DNA of 20,376 bases from Gemmatimonadota bacterium (GCA_003221075.1 QHUF01000285.1:1-20376), one strand, 5' to 3'. Positions 8,655 to 15,392 are shown, counted from the stretch's first letter. Notes: generated from the sequence alone by a model not told the origin. Numbers and translations are program-made.

Positions 8655-8679
8655 GAACAATGTGTGTTGTGCACACGTT
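8655..8679 (+). promoter_or_regulatory. Candidate MarR operator, site B, upstream of outer-membrane protein gene
   Basis: This site repeats the motif seen in the marR/efflux divergent region (22 of 25 positions with site A in reverse complement, 18 of 23 with site C). It holds GTGTG/CACAC arms and an 8-base palindrome TGTGCACA at 8668-8675. It is followed by a small hairpin (TCTCGG, 6-base loop, CCGAGA, 8679-8696). It lies in the 89-base gap between the regulator and the outer-membrane protein gene, so the latter probably has its own regulated promoter. Confidence 0.55.
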
Positions 8680-8735
8680 CTCGGCTCGTCCCGAGACGGA
8701 GTCCCCAACCTCATCACCATTTTTCGGAGGGTAAC

Positions 8736-9326
8736 ATGTCGAGACGCACGCTGTCCCTTTCACTCACGCTCGCCGCCATCGCGATTGCACCGGCGGCGTT
8801 GCATGCGCAGAACCGCAGTCCCCTGGCCGATCGGGTCACCGTGTCGGCCGCATTCGGCGGGTTGTCCGGCGCCGCCAATCTGAACGATGCCGGCACGGCG
8901 GACTGGCGCCTCGGCTGGGCAGGCTCGCTCGACGCCAGCTATTGGATCCTGCCCCGCGTCGCGCTCCGGGTCGGTGGCACGTGGGCACAGGACAGCCTGC
9001 GGTCCGGCGCGATCGCGGGTCGTGGCAAGTTCAACAAGTTCGCCTATGATGCCGACATCGTCCTGCGCTATCCGCTGACGACGGGCGCGAGTACCGTCAC
9101 ACCATACATTCTGGGCGGAGCAGGGGCGATCAGCGTCCATCAGCTCGCTTCGGACAGCACGTGGACGAAGTTCGCCGGCAACTTCGGCGGAGGCATCGAG
9201 TATCGGTTCGGCCGCCTGGGCGTACGGGCGGAAGGCCGTGACTACGTCTACAAGTTCGACCGGTACGGCTTCGACAAGACCCAGCACGACATCGCCTGGC
9301 AGGGCGGCGTCACGGTTTCGTTCTGA
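8736..9326 (+). CDS. Small outer-membrane beta-barrel protein
   Basis: This 196-aa exported protein starts at ATG 8736 with CGGAGG 7 bases upstream. The signal peptide (MSRRTLSLSLTLAAIAIAPAA) ends at LHA, with cleavage before Q25. The mature part alternates hydrophobic and polar residues in about eight amphipathic strands: RVTVSAAFGG, WAGSLDASYWI, RVALRVGGTWA, YDADIVLRYPL, TPYILGGAGAI, GNFGGGIEYRF, LGVRAEGRDYV and WQGGVTVSF. It ends in phenylalanine, the signal recognised by the BAM assembly machine. This is the plan of OmpA/OmpX-like 8-stranded barrels; the role is unknown. A candidate operator shared with the efflux promoter lies just upstream. Confidence 0.8.
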   Translation: MSRRTLSLSLTLAAIAIAPAALHAQNRSPLADRVTVSAAFGGLSGAANLNDAGTADWRLGWAGSLDASYWILPRVALRVGGTWAQDSLRSGAIAGRGKFNKFAYDADIVLRYPLTTGASTVTPYILGGAGAISVHQLASDSTWTKFAGNFGGGIEYRFGRLGVRAEGRDYVYKFDRYGFDKTQHDIAWQGGVTVSF

Positions 9327-9345
9327 GAGGCAATTGAGAGGCCGG

Positions 9346-9513
9346 ATGGAAATCAGGGCCTTGTCACTCGATCAATACTTCCGGCAGCTGCGCGCTCTGG
9401 GTGCCTGGTGGCGTGTGGGCTCCAGCGCACTCGAGCCGCAGCGGCTGATCGAAGCGGTCGCCACGCATGCCCTCGCGGGCCACGGCGGGGTCGACGTGGA
9501 AGTGACGTCGTGA
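9346..9513 (+). CDS. Possible small protein (55 aa), unknown
   Basis: An ATG at 9346 preceded by GAGAGG opens a 55-codon frame (MEIRALSLDQYFRQ...). It begins 19 bases after the outer-membrane protein stop and ends 10 bases before the TTG start of the next gene. The latter has no ribosome-binding site of its own, so this frame could supply translational coupling. The peptide has an amphipathic start and the stretch LGAWWRVG. I recognise no family. It could equally be non-coding leader or the remnant of a lost gene. Confidence 0.35.
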   Translation: MEIRALSLDQYFRQLRALGAWWRVGSSALEPQRLIEAVATHALAGHGGVDVEVTS

Positions 9514-9523
9514 TCGCGTCGAC

Positions 9524-10381
9524 TTGATCGTCGTCACCGGCAGTAGCGGGACGATCGGCTCCGAGCTGGTGCGCCTGTTGGCAGCAGCCGGGGCCGATAC
9601 GCGCGCGATCTACCGCCGCGCCGAGAGTGCGGCTCGCCCGGCAGACGCGACGTTCTTCCGGGCTGATCTCGCCGAGCCGGTTCAGGCCGAGGCCGCCCTC
9701 GCTGGAGCATCGAGCCTGTTCCTCCTGACCGGCAATGAGCCGGGCTTTCTGCAGGTACAACTCACCGTGGTCGACGCTGCGCGGCGCCGCGCCATCCGCC
9801 ACATCGTGAAACTCTCGGCACTCGGTGCATCCGATCATTCCCGGTCGGGCATCGGTCGCGATCACTGGGCGGTAGAACAGGCGATTCAACAGACCGCGCT
9901 TCCCTGGACGCTGCTGCGTCCGCATGCCTTCATGCAGAATTGGCTGAAGGACGTGGCCGCATCAGTGCGCGCGGAAAACGCGATCTATTCGCCCATTGGT
10001 GACGCGCGAGTGCCCTTCATCGACACGCGCGACATCGCCGCGGTTGCAGCGGAGGTGTTGCTCCATCCTGACGCGCACATCGGGAAGAAGTACGTGCTCA
10101 CCGGTGGCGTGGCGGTGGGGTACGCAGATCTGGCGGCCGAGTTGACGAAGGTCACGGGTCGCGCCATCGCGTATCGACCCATCAGCATGGAGGACGCGCG
10201 CGTGCGACTGACGCGGCTCGGCCAACCGACAGAATTGATCGACGCGACGTTGGCCATCGCGGCCTATCAGCGGGACGGCGGACCTACGGCGATGGTCTCT
10301 CCAACCGTGCAACGCGTGCTTGGCAGACCGCCGCGCACGATTGGCGATTTTGCGCGCGACTACGCAGCAGCATTCAGCTGA
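9524..10381 (+). CDS. NmrA-like NAD(P)-binding protein (atypical short-chain dehydrogenase)
   Basis: The 285-aa protein begins MIVVTGSSGTIGSELV, a Rossmann fold with the GxxGxxG nucleotide-binding motif at residues 6-12. Further blocks fit the NmrA/quinone-oxidoreductase-2 branch of the SDR superfamily: LVRLL, AIYRR after beta-2, HIVKLSALGA, WTLLRPHAFMQNW and a C-terminal substrate-side domain. The usual YxxxK catalytic pair is not obvious, which is normal for this branch. Members act as NAD(P)H-dependent reductases or as redox-sensing regulators, and the substrate cannot be inferred. The start is TTG 9524; an in-frame stop at 9503 leaves no earlier option. No strong Shine-Dalgarno sequence is seen. 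It lies in a likely operon with the methyltransferase 21 bases downstream. Confidence 0.85.
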   Translation: MIVVTGSSGTIGSELVRLLAAAGADTRAIYRRAESAARPADATFFRADLAEPVQAEAALAGASSLFLLTGNEPGFLQVQLTVVDAARRRAIRHIVKLSALGASDHSRSGIGRDHWAVEQAIQQTALPWTLLRPHAFMQNWLKDVAASVRAENAIYSPIGDARVPFIDTRDIAAVAAEVLLHPDAHIGKKYVLTGGVAVGYADLAAELTKVTGRAIAYRPISMEDARVRLTRLGQPTELIDATLAIAAYQRDGGPTAMVSPTVQRVLGRPPRTIGDFARDYAAAFS

Positions 10382-10402
10382 TCATCACCAATCGACGGCT
10401 CA

Positions 10403-10948
10403 TTGAACATCGCTGACGCTGAGGCCCTTCTAGCCACCGCGGTCCCGCGGCAGGCAGGCGACTGGGCCGACCTGGGGGCCGGTGACGGTACGTTTTCTCG
10501 AGCGCTCGCGCGGCGCCTCGAAAGCGGGAGCCGCATCTACGCCGTAGACCGGGATCGTGCCGCGATCGCGTCGCTCGAAGGACTGGCGTCGGATAGCGTC
10601 GAGGTGATTCCCGTGAGCGGGGATTTCACTCGCGATCTCCAGCTGCCAGGGGTTGGCGCTGGTGAGCTCAGCGGGATGCTGTTTGCGAACGCGCTGCACT
10701 TTGTCCCGAATCCCGACGTCGTACTCGCGCGTCTGCTGCGCTGGCTGCGCCCCGGCGGACGCGTCGTGATCGTCGAGTACGAGGGTCGTCGCCCGAGCCG
10801 CTGGGTGCCATTTCCCATCTCCGCCGAGCGGCTGCGGGAGATCGTCGCCGGGCTTGGTCTCTCACAGCCGGTGATCACCGCGACACATCCCTCGGCGTAC
10901 GGAGGATCTCTGTACGTCGCCGTCACGGATCGACCGGTCGAGTCGTGA
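10403..10948 (+). CDS. Class I SAM-dependent methyltransferase
   Basis: The 181-aa protein carries the methyltransferase motif I DLGAGDGTFS (residues 23-32). An acidic residue follows at the end of strand 2 (IYAVDRD) for the ribose of S-adenosylmethionine. The post-I strands include GMLFANALHFVPNP and LRPGGRVVIVEYEG. It is compact, a bare Rossmann core of the Methyltransf_11/25 type; the substrate is unknown. The start is TTG at 10403, the earliest start codon in the frame, with no clear ribosome-binding site. It follows the NmrA-like gene by 21 bases. A perfect palindrome, ATCGCG-T-CGCGAT, lies at 10967-10979 shortly after the stop. Confidence 0.85.
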   Translation: MNIADAEALLATAVPRQAGDWADLGAGDGTFSRALARRLESGSRIYAVDRDRAAIASLEGLASDSVEVIPVSGDFTRDLQLPGVGAGELSGMLFANALHFVPNPDVVLARLLRWLRPGGRVVIVEYEGRRPSRWVPFPISAERLREIVAGLGLSQPVITATHPSAYGGSLYVAVTDRPVES

Positions 10949-11037
10949 CACACCGCCGTTGCACTAATCGCGTCGCGATCCGAGGGGGCCTGACGAGCTG
11001 GGGCCCTTCGCCGCACGCGAATTACTCCACTACCACC

Positions 11038-11053
11038 GGGCTGTACCCAGCCC
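11038..11053 (+). promoter_or_regulatory. Hairpin in the dps leader, with a competing long-range pairing
   Basis: GGGCTG (11038-11043), loop TACC, CAGCCC (11048-11053) form a perfect 6-bp stem. The right arm overlaps GCCCCAGCT (11050-11058), which is the exact complement of AGCTGGGGC at 10996-11004, 45 bases upstream. The two pairings cannot form together. No U-tract follows, so this is not a standard terminator. Whether it lies in the dps transcript is unknown. Confidence 0.3.
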
Positions 11054-11109
11054 CAGCTTTGAGGTCATCCGTTGCTTCGTAGATTCCCTAAGCTCTCCGG
11101 AGATCCCTC

Positions 11110-11724
11110 ATGGCTCGCACCACTACTACTCGCCGCAAAGACGGCCGCGGCGGCAAGAATGGCCGCAGCGCTCGCGCGACGGCCTCGCGCATCACCGAGC
11201 AGCCGACCGTGCCGGCCGGGCGCGAGCGCGAACCGGCGCGGCTCTACTCGACGAAGAATGATCTGCCTGAGTCGATCCGTCTCGAGGTGATTCCGCTCCT
11301 CAACCAACGCCTCGCCGAGTGCATCGATCTGCAGACACAATGCAAGCAGGCGCACTGGAACGTGAAGGGCCCGTCGTTCATCGGACTTCACAAGCTGTTC
11401 GACGACATCAACGAGTCGGTCGAAGGCTACGTGGATCTGATCGCCGAGCGGATCGTCCAGCTCGGCGGCATTGCCGAAGGCACGATCGGCGTAGTCGAGG
11501 CTCGCTCGACGATCGTCGACTATCCGCTCACGCTCTCGACCGGCGCGGAGCACGTCGCGGCGTTGTCCGACGCCCTGTCGGGCTTTGCCAGGACAGCGCG
11601 GGTCGGGATCGAGGAGATGCAAGACCTCAAAGATGCAGACAGCGCCGACATGCTGACGGATATTTCCCGCGGCGTGGATCAGTGGCTCTGGTTCGTCGAA
11701 GCGCACCAACAGGCTGAGGTCTGA
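11110..11724 (+). CDS. dps: Dps family ferritin-like DNA-protection protein
   Basis: This 204-aa protein oxidises and stores iron and protects DNA in stress and stationary phase. All five ferroxidase ligands of E. coli Dps are present at the same spacing: H82, H94, D98, D109 and E113 (in QAHWNVKGPSFIGLH and GYVDLIAERIVQLGG). The N-terminus is about 30 residues longer than in E. coli Dps and rich in R, K, G and T (RRKDGRGGKNGRSAR). This suggests a disordered DNA-binding tail. GGAG lies 7 bases before ATG 11110. The 161-base leader contains competing hairpins. The stop codon TGA (11722-11724) overlaps the proposed CTG start of the fucosidase gene. Confidence 0.93.
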   Translation: MARTTTTRRKDGRGGKNGRSARATASRITEQPTVPAGREREPARLYSTKNDLPESIRLEVIPLLNQRLAECIDLQTQCKQAHWNVKGPSFIGLHKLFDDINESVEGYVDLIAERIVQLGGIAEGTIGVVEARSTIVDYPLTLSTGAEHVAALSDALSGFARTARVGIEEMQDLKDADSADMLTDISRGVDQWLWFVEAHQQAEV

Positions 11725-13190
11725 TCCAGCGACGCGATTTCATCGCGACGGCGGTCGGCGCGGGCGTCACGCTCGCGGGACTGCCGTTGCCGCTGGGATT
11801 CGTCGATCCTCCCGCTCCCTTCTCGCCGCTCCCAGCTCCCCGCCAGCTAGCCTGGCACGAGCTCGAGTTTTACGGCTTTCTGCATTTCACGGTCAACACC
11901 TTTACCAACCGCGAATGGGGCTACGGCGACGAGTCGCCCGCCGTCTTCAATCCCACCGATTTTGACCCCGACCAGATCGTCGATGCGGCGAAGGACGGCG
12001 GGATGAAGGGGCTGATCCTCACCTGCAAGCACCACGACGGCTTCTGTCTCTGGCCGTCGCGCTACACCGAGCATTCGGTCAAGAACAGCCCGTTTAGGCG
12101 CGATGTGGTGAAGGAGATCTCCGAGGCTTGTGCGAGAGCTGGATTGAAATTCGGTGTCTATCTCTCGCCGTGGGATCGGAATCACAAAGACTATGGCAGT
12201 CCCGAGTATCTGGTTTACTACCGCAATCAGTTGCGCGAGCTGCTGACCAATTATGGCCCGGTATTCGAGATCTTCTTCGACGGCGCGAACGGCGGCGACG
12301 GCTACTACGGCGGCGCGTACGAGCGGCGCGAGATCGACAACCGCACCTACTACGACTGGCCGAACACGTGGCAGATCGTGCGCGATCTGCAGCCCAACAC
12401 CGTACTGTTCAGCGACGCCGGCCCGGATATTCGGTGGGTCGGGAACGAGAACGGAATCGCCGGCGAGACGTGCTGGGCGACCTCCAATCGGGACGATTTC
12501 TCACCGGGAAACGCGGACGTCGCGCGCCTGAATCGCGGCGACCGGCCGGGCACGCATTGGGTGCCCGCCGAGTGCGATGTCTCGATCCGGCCGGGCTGGT
12601 TCTATCACAAGCTTGAGGACAGTCAGGTCAAGACGCCGCAGCAGTTGGTCGATCTCTACTACTCATCGGTGGGACGTGGCGCGTCGTTCCTGCTCAATCT
12701 CCCCCCCGATCGCCGCGGCCGGATTCACGACAATGATGTGCGTGCGCTGCGGGAATTCCGCCGCCTCGTCGAAGCGACATTCGCGACCAACCTCGCCGCG
12801 GGCGCGCGCATCTCCGCCAGTAATTCACGCGGCGGTGGCCGGGATCGACGCTTCGTGCCGGGGAACGCGCTGGACGGCAGCCGTCACACCTATTGGGCGA
12901 CCGACGACGATGTGCGGACGCCGAGTCTCACGCTCGAGCTCCCGCGGGAGGTCTCGTTCAGCGTCGTGCGCCTACGAGAGTACTTGCCGCTCGGCCAGCG
13001 CGTCGAGGCCGTGGGACTGGATCAGTGGCAGAACGGCCAGTGGGAGGAGTTCGGGACCGCCACGAGCATCGGCAACTGCCGATTGATCAGAGGCCCGCGT
13101 ATCACGACGTCGCGGGTGCGACTGCGGGTTACGCAGGCCTCCGTGTGTCCGGCGATTGCGGAATTCGGATTGTTTGCGGAGCCGGTATAG
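11721..13190 (+). CDS. Alpha-L-fucosidase (GH29) with Tat signal and C-terminal F5/8-type domain
   Basis: The enzyme would release L-fucose from glycans outside the cytoplasm. GH29 hallmarks are clear: CKHHDGFCLWPSRYT, FGVYLSPWDRN and EIFFDGANGG, the last holding the likely nucleophile aspartate (D187). The C-terminal ~130 residues (VPGNALDGSRHTYWATDDD...) look like a discoidin/CBM32 sugar-binding domain. The earliest standard start is TTG 11787, but the frame upstream encodes QRRDFIATAVGAGVTLAGLP, a textbook twin-arginine signal. Only a CTG at 11721 could start it; that codon overlaps the dps stop as CTGA, with GAGGT immediately before. An in-frame stop at 11715 limits any earlier start. Family assignment is firm; the start is inferred. 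Confidence 0.88.
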   Translation: MIQRRDFIATAVGAGVTLAGLPLPLGFVDPPAPFSPLPAPRQLAWHELEFYGFLHFTVNTFTNREWGYGDESPAVFNPTDFDPDQIVDAAKDGGMKGLILTCKHHDGFCLWPSRYTEHSVKNSPFRRDVVKEISEACARAGLKFGVYLSPWDRNHKDYGSPEYLVYYRNQLRELLTNYGPVFEIFFDGANGGDGYYGGAYERREIDNRTYYDWPNTWQIVRDLQPNTVLFSDAGPDIRWVGNENGIAGETCWATSNRDDFSPGNADVARLNRGDRPGTHWVPAECDVSIRPGWFYHKLEDSQVKTPQQLVDLYYSSVGRGASFLLNLPPDRRGRIHDNDVRALREFRRLVEATFATNLAAGARISASNSRGGGRDRRFVPGNALDGSRHTYWATDDDVRTPSLTLELPREVSFSVVRLREYLPLGQRVEAVGLDQWQNGQWEEFGTATSIGNCRLIRGPRITTSRVRLRVTQASVCPAIAEFGLFAEPV

Positions 13191-13227
13191 GTGAGCCATG
13201 GGAGAATGGACCCACCTTTGATTTGGA

Positions 13228-13306
13228 CCCACTCTAAAGAGTGGGCCCAGTAAATCATTGCCCTTAAGGGCAGTGCCTTGTTGGGCCCACCCTTCAGGGT
13301 GGGAAC
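13228..13306 (+). repeat. REP unit 1 (three hairpins)
   Basis: Stem A is CCCACTCT-AA-AGAGTGGG (13228-13245). Stem B is CATTGCCC-TTAA-GGGCAGTG (13256-13275), with one G.T pair. Stem C is CCCACCCT-TC-AGGGTGGG (13286-13303), followed by AAC. Linkers are CCCAGTAAAT and CCTTGTTGGG. An extra partial copy, GGACCCACC, lies just upstream at 13208-13216. Confidence 0.85.
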
Positions 13307-13347
13307 GGTTGCATGCGAGTTGAGGTCTTTCTTCCAGAATCTCCCAC

Positions 13348-13734
13348 ATGGCCGCTCACCAGATCTACTTCCACCTGACCTGGTCGACCCATCGCCGGAT
13401 GCCAATGATCGATGGCCCCACACGCCATTTTCTAGATGGCTTCTTCCGACGGACCGCGATTGGGGAGCGAGTTACGATCGTCGCGCTGGCTTTCCTGCGT
13501 TCGCACGTCCACCTCCTTGTCCGATCCGGTCCGCGTGTTGACGTGTCACGTTTGGTTCAGTTGCTGAAAGGTGGGAGCAGTTATGCCGCGAGTCGGCAGC
13601 CTGACAACCGCATGGGGTTGAGATGGAATCGTGAGTATTCAGTGACGAGCGTCAGCCCGAGGTTGCTCCAGAACGCAATCGATTACATCGAGAGACAGAA
13701 CAAGAAACATCCTGATGAGAAGATCCCACTCTAA
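13348..13734 (+). CDS. REP-associated tyrosine transposase (RAYT, IS200-like Y1 HUH family)
   Basis: The 128-aa protein has the single HUH motif HVHLLV (H53, H55) that binds the metal ion and the downstream helix with the catalytic tyrosine (Y113 in IDYIERQ). The intervening WNREYSVTSVS block is typical of RAYT proteins, which cut and move REP hairpin DNA as single strands. It is short, with no C-terminal extension. The start ATG 13348 has no good ribosome-binding site, so expression is probably low. The last codons and the TAA stop (13732-13734) lie inside stem A of REP unit 2, the stop being at its loop. Whether it is still active is unknown; all core residues appear intact. Confidence 0.88.
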   Translation: MAAHQIYFHLTWSTHRRMPMIDGPTRHFLDGFFRRTAIGERVTIVALAFLRSHVHLLVRSGPRVDVSRLVQLLKGGSSYAASRQPDNRMGLRWNREYSVTSVSPRLLQNAIDYIERQNKKHPDEKIPL

Positions 13735-13804
13735 AGAGTGGGCCCGGTGAACCACTGCGCTTGAAGCGCAGTGCCTTATTGGGCCCACTCTTCAGAGTGG
13801 GAAC
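13725..13804 (+). repeat. REP unit 2 (three hairpins)
   Basis: Stem A is identical to unit 1 (13725-13742). Stem B is CACTGCGCT-TGA-AGCGCAGTG (13753-13773). Stem C is CCCACTCT-TC-AGAGTGGG (13784-13801), followed by AAC. Compared with unit 1, a C-G pair in stem B became G-C and a C-G pair in stem C became T-A, so pairing is preserved. The linkers differ by 3 of 10 and 1 of 10 bases. Confidence 0.85.
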
Positions 13805-13839
13805 AACCAAACCGGTGTGGATCTCCAATCCATCCACTC

Positions 13840-15363
13840 CTACTGCGCCATCTGTTGTGCCTCTTTTCTTATCAGCGCGTAGCCCAGGCTATTGAAGTTG
13901 TAAATCGCGAGCTCGCCAAACATCGGCTTTGCCTTGTCGCCTTGACCCGAACCGTCCAGCGCCATCGCGTAGTTGTACTTGATGTACGGATCGAGCAGGT
14001 TGCCCTGCGCGAAGTGTGCCGCCGCGTCCGCGTTGTGTCCCTGATACAGCGCGACAAACCCCTTCAGCTGATGCACCGGCTCCATCTTGCGGGGGTTCGC
14101 ATCCGGGGTGACGAGCGCCGTGAGACGGGCGGTTTCGCGCTGCGCGGTCCGGTAGTCGCCCTTGCGGGCCGCGAGCCAGGCATTGAAGTAGGCGACGTTC
14201 TGTTCCTGCGCCCGCCGGAAGCCGGCACTGCCCCCCTGATCGGCCTGCTGCATCATCAGCGGCGTGCGCTGCTTGAGCGCCGCATCCGCCGACGGGAAGT
14301 CGCGCGTATCGATCGCGATCAGCGCCACGTTCGAGAGCGCATTGATCTTCACGGTGACGGGATCCGGTATCCCCATCCCGTCAGCCTGCGCGACGAGCTG
14401 ATTGAGCTCGGTGATCGCGCCCTTGGCGTCGCCCGCGTAGGCGCTGACGTACGCGCGGAACGGTGCGAAGAAGCCGCGCTCGTTGCCCCGTCCCACCGCC
14501 ATCGCCGAGTCGTAGTCCGCGCGCGCCGCCTCGTAATCCCCGTCGAACGAATTGACGTGCCCGCGCTGCTGCAGCAGTCCCGCATCGCGGGGGTTGAGCT
14601 CGTGGCCGCGCGTGTATTCGACGCGCGCTTGCCGCAGGTTGTTCAAGGCGCGCTGCGCGTCGCCCAGATTGTCGTGCATGGTCGGCTCGTTGGGCGCGAG
14701 CGCCTCCGCGGCCTGATAATGCTGCAACGCCTGATTGAAGTCGCGCGGCTCACCGAACAGGTACGAAGTCCCCATCGCGATATGGGCGACCGCGAACCGC
14801 GGTGCCAGCGACAGCGCCTTCCCGTACGAAGCCCGGGCGTCGGCGTTGTGGTTCAGTCCCGCCTGGATGTTTCCGAGCGTGAGATGGGCGCGCGGGCTTT
14901 CGGGGTACTTGGCGACGAGCTGCTGCGCCGCCGCCAGCTGCCCGCTGACGTCATTCTCGAGGCCCTTCCGCGCGATCTCGATCTGCAGCTGCTCGGCGTC
15001 GGAGGCTCCCGCGGCGAGGGCCTCGGCACGCGCCAAATTGGTCTTGAATTCCTCGAACGAGTTGCCGGTGTTCGCGACGTTCAGGTAGGCGATCGCAAAC
15101 GTCGAGTCGGCCGCCACGGCGCGCTTGAAGTGATCGAGCGCTTCGAAGTTGCGCGCCAGGTCGAGCTCGCGCTGGCCCTGGAGAAAGTGGTTGCGGGCGT
15201 CGGCGGACTTCGTCGACACCGGAATGCCGCTGATGCTGCTGGTCACACTGTCGAGGGCTGCCAGATCGCGGGTCGTGGTCGTAGACGGCCGCGGCGAGGC
15301 CCCACAGGCCGAGAGCAGAATGGAGGTTGCGACGGCGAGCAGAGGGCGATGCAAATTCGACAT
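13840..15363 (-). CDS. TPR-repeat lipoprotein
   Basis: This 507-aa protein has a lipoprotein signal ending LLSACG with the lipidated cysteine at C20, followed by a short S/T-rich linker. From about residue 55 to the end it consists of tetratricopeptide-like helical repeats, such as ALDHFKRAVAADSTFAIAYLNVA, ALQHYQAAEALAPNEPTMHDNLGDAQRAL and ARVEYTRGHELNPRDAGLLQQRG. It is therefore a membrane-anchored protein-binding scaffold in the periplasm. No enzymatic motif is seen. It follows the receptor kinase gene by 66 bases in the same direction, so a functional link with the kinase is likely. AGGAG lies 6 bases before the ATG but is buried in a 7-bp hairpin. It ends against the REP/RAYT element. Confidence 0.88.
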   Translation of the reverse strand: MSNLHRPLLAVATSILLSACGASPRPSTTTTRDLAALDSVTSSISGIPVSTKSADARNHFLQGQRELDLARNFEALDHFKRAVAADSTFAIAYLNVANTGNSFEEFKTNLARAEALAAGASDAEQLQIEIARKGLENDVSGQLAAAQQLVAKYPESPRAHLTLGNIQAGLNHNADARASYGKALSLAPRFAVAHIAMGTSYLFGEPRDFNQALQHYQAAEALAPNEPTMHDNLGDAQRALNNLRQARVEYTRGHELNPRDAGLLQQRGHVNSFDGDYEAARADYDSAMAVGRGNERGFFAPFRAYVSAYAGDAKGAITELNQLVAQADGMGIPDPVTVKINALSNVALIAIDTRDFPSADAALKQRTPLMMQQADQGGSAGFRRAQEQNVAYFNAWLAARKGDYRTAQRETARLTALVTPDANPRKMEPVHQLKGFVALYQGHNADAAAHFAQGNLLDPYIKYNYAMALDGSGQGDKAKPMFGELAIYNFNSLGYALIRKEAQQMAQ

Positions 15364-15366
15364 GTC

Positions 15367-15392
15367 GGCTCCTGGTCAGGATATGAGGAGCC
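15367..15392 (-). promoter_or_regulatory. Hairpin sequestering the ribosome-binding site of the TPR lipoprotein gene
   Basis: On the minus strand GGCTCCT (15392-15386), a 12-base loop and AGGAGCC (15373-15367) form a perfect 7-bp stem. The right arm contains the AGGAG Shine-Dalgarno sequence, and ATG follows after GAC. Within the loop, ATCCT offers a second, weaker pairing with the same site. The hairpin lies in the gap between the kinase and lipoprotein genes, so it could lower or condition lipoprotein translation relative to the kinase. Confidence 0.55.

Larger units (their letters stand above)
13228..13804 (+). mobile_element. REP/RAYT element (transposase flanked by two direct REP units)
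   Basis: A short HUH transposase gene lies between two ~80-base units in the same orientation. Each unit contains three hairpins in the same order. The element occupies the space between the convergent fucosidase and TPR-lipoprotein genes, a typical REP location, and its hairpins may also end transcription from both sides. No target duplication was recognised, as expected for this class. It resembles the REP/BIME elements that RAYT proteins maintain in many genomes. Confidence 0.8.

Noticed and set aside
8679..8696. Hairpin TCTCGG/CCGAGA as a terminator of the marR-type gene
   Set aside because: The stem is only 6 bp and no U-tract follows; it may equally belong to the operator region.
10967..10979. 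Palindrome ATCGCG-T-CGCGAT after the methyltransferase gene
   Set aside because: Too short for a terminator and without a T-run; a single copy in GC-rich DNA is not strong evidence of an operator.
13022..13423. Minus-strand frame reading through REP unit 1, and a similar one at 13652-13837
   Set aside because: Both translate the REP hairpins into a similar peptide (VPTLK-GPNKAL). They arise from the repeat rather than from a gene.
13191..13839. CRISPR array or phage attachment site suggested by the repeats
   Set aside because: There are only two repeat units, each made of hairpins and flanking a transposase; the REP/RAYT explanation accounts for all of it.
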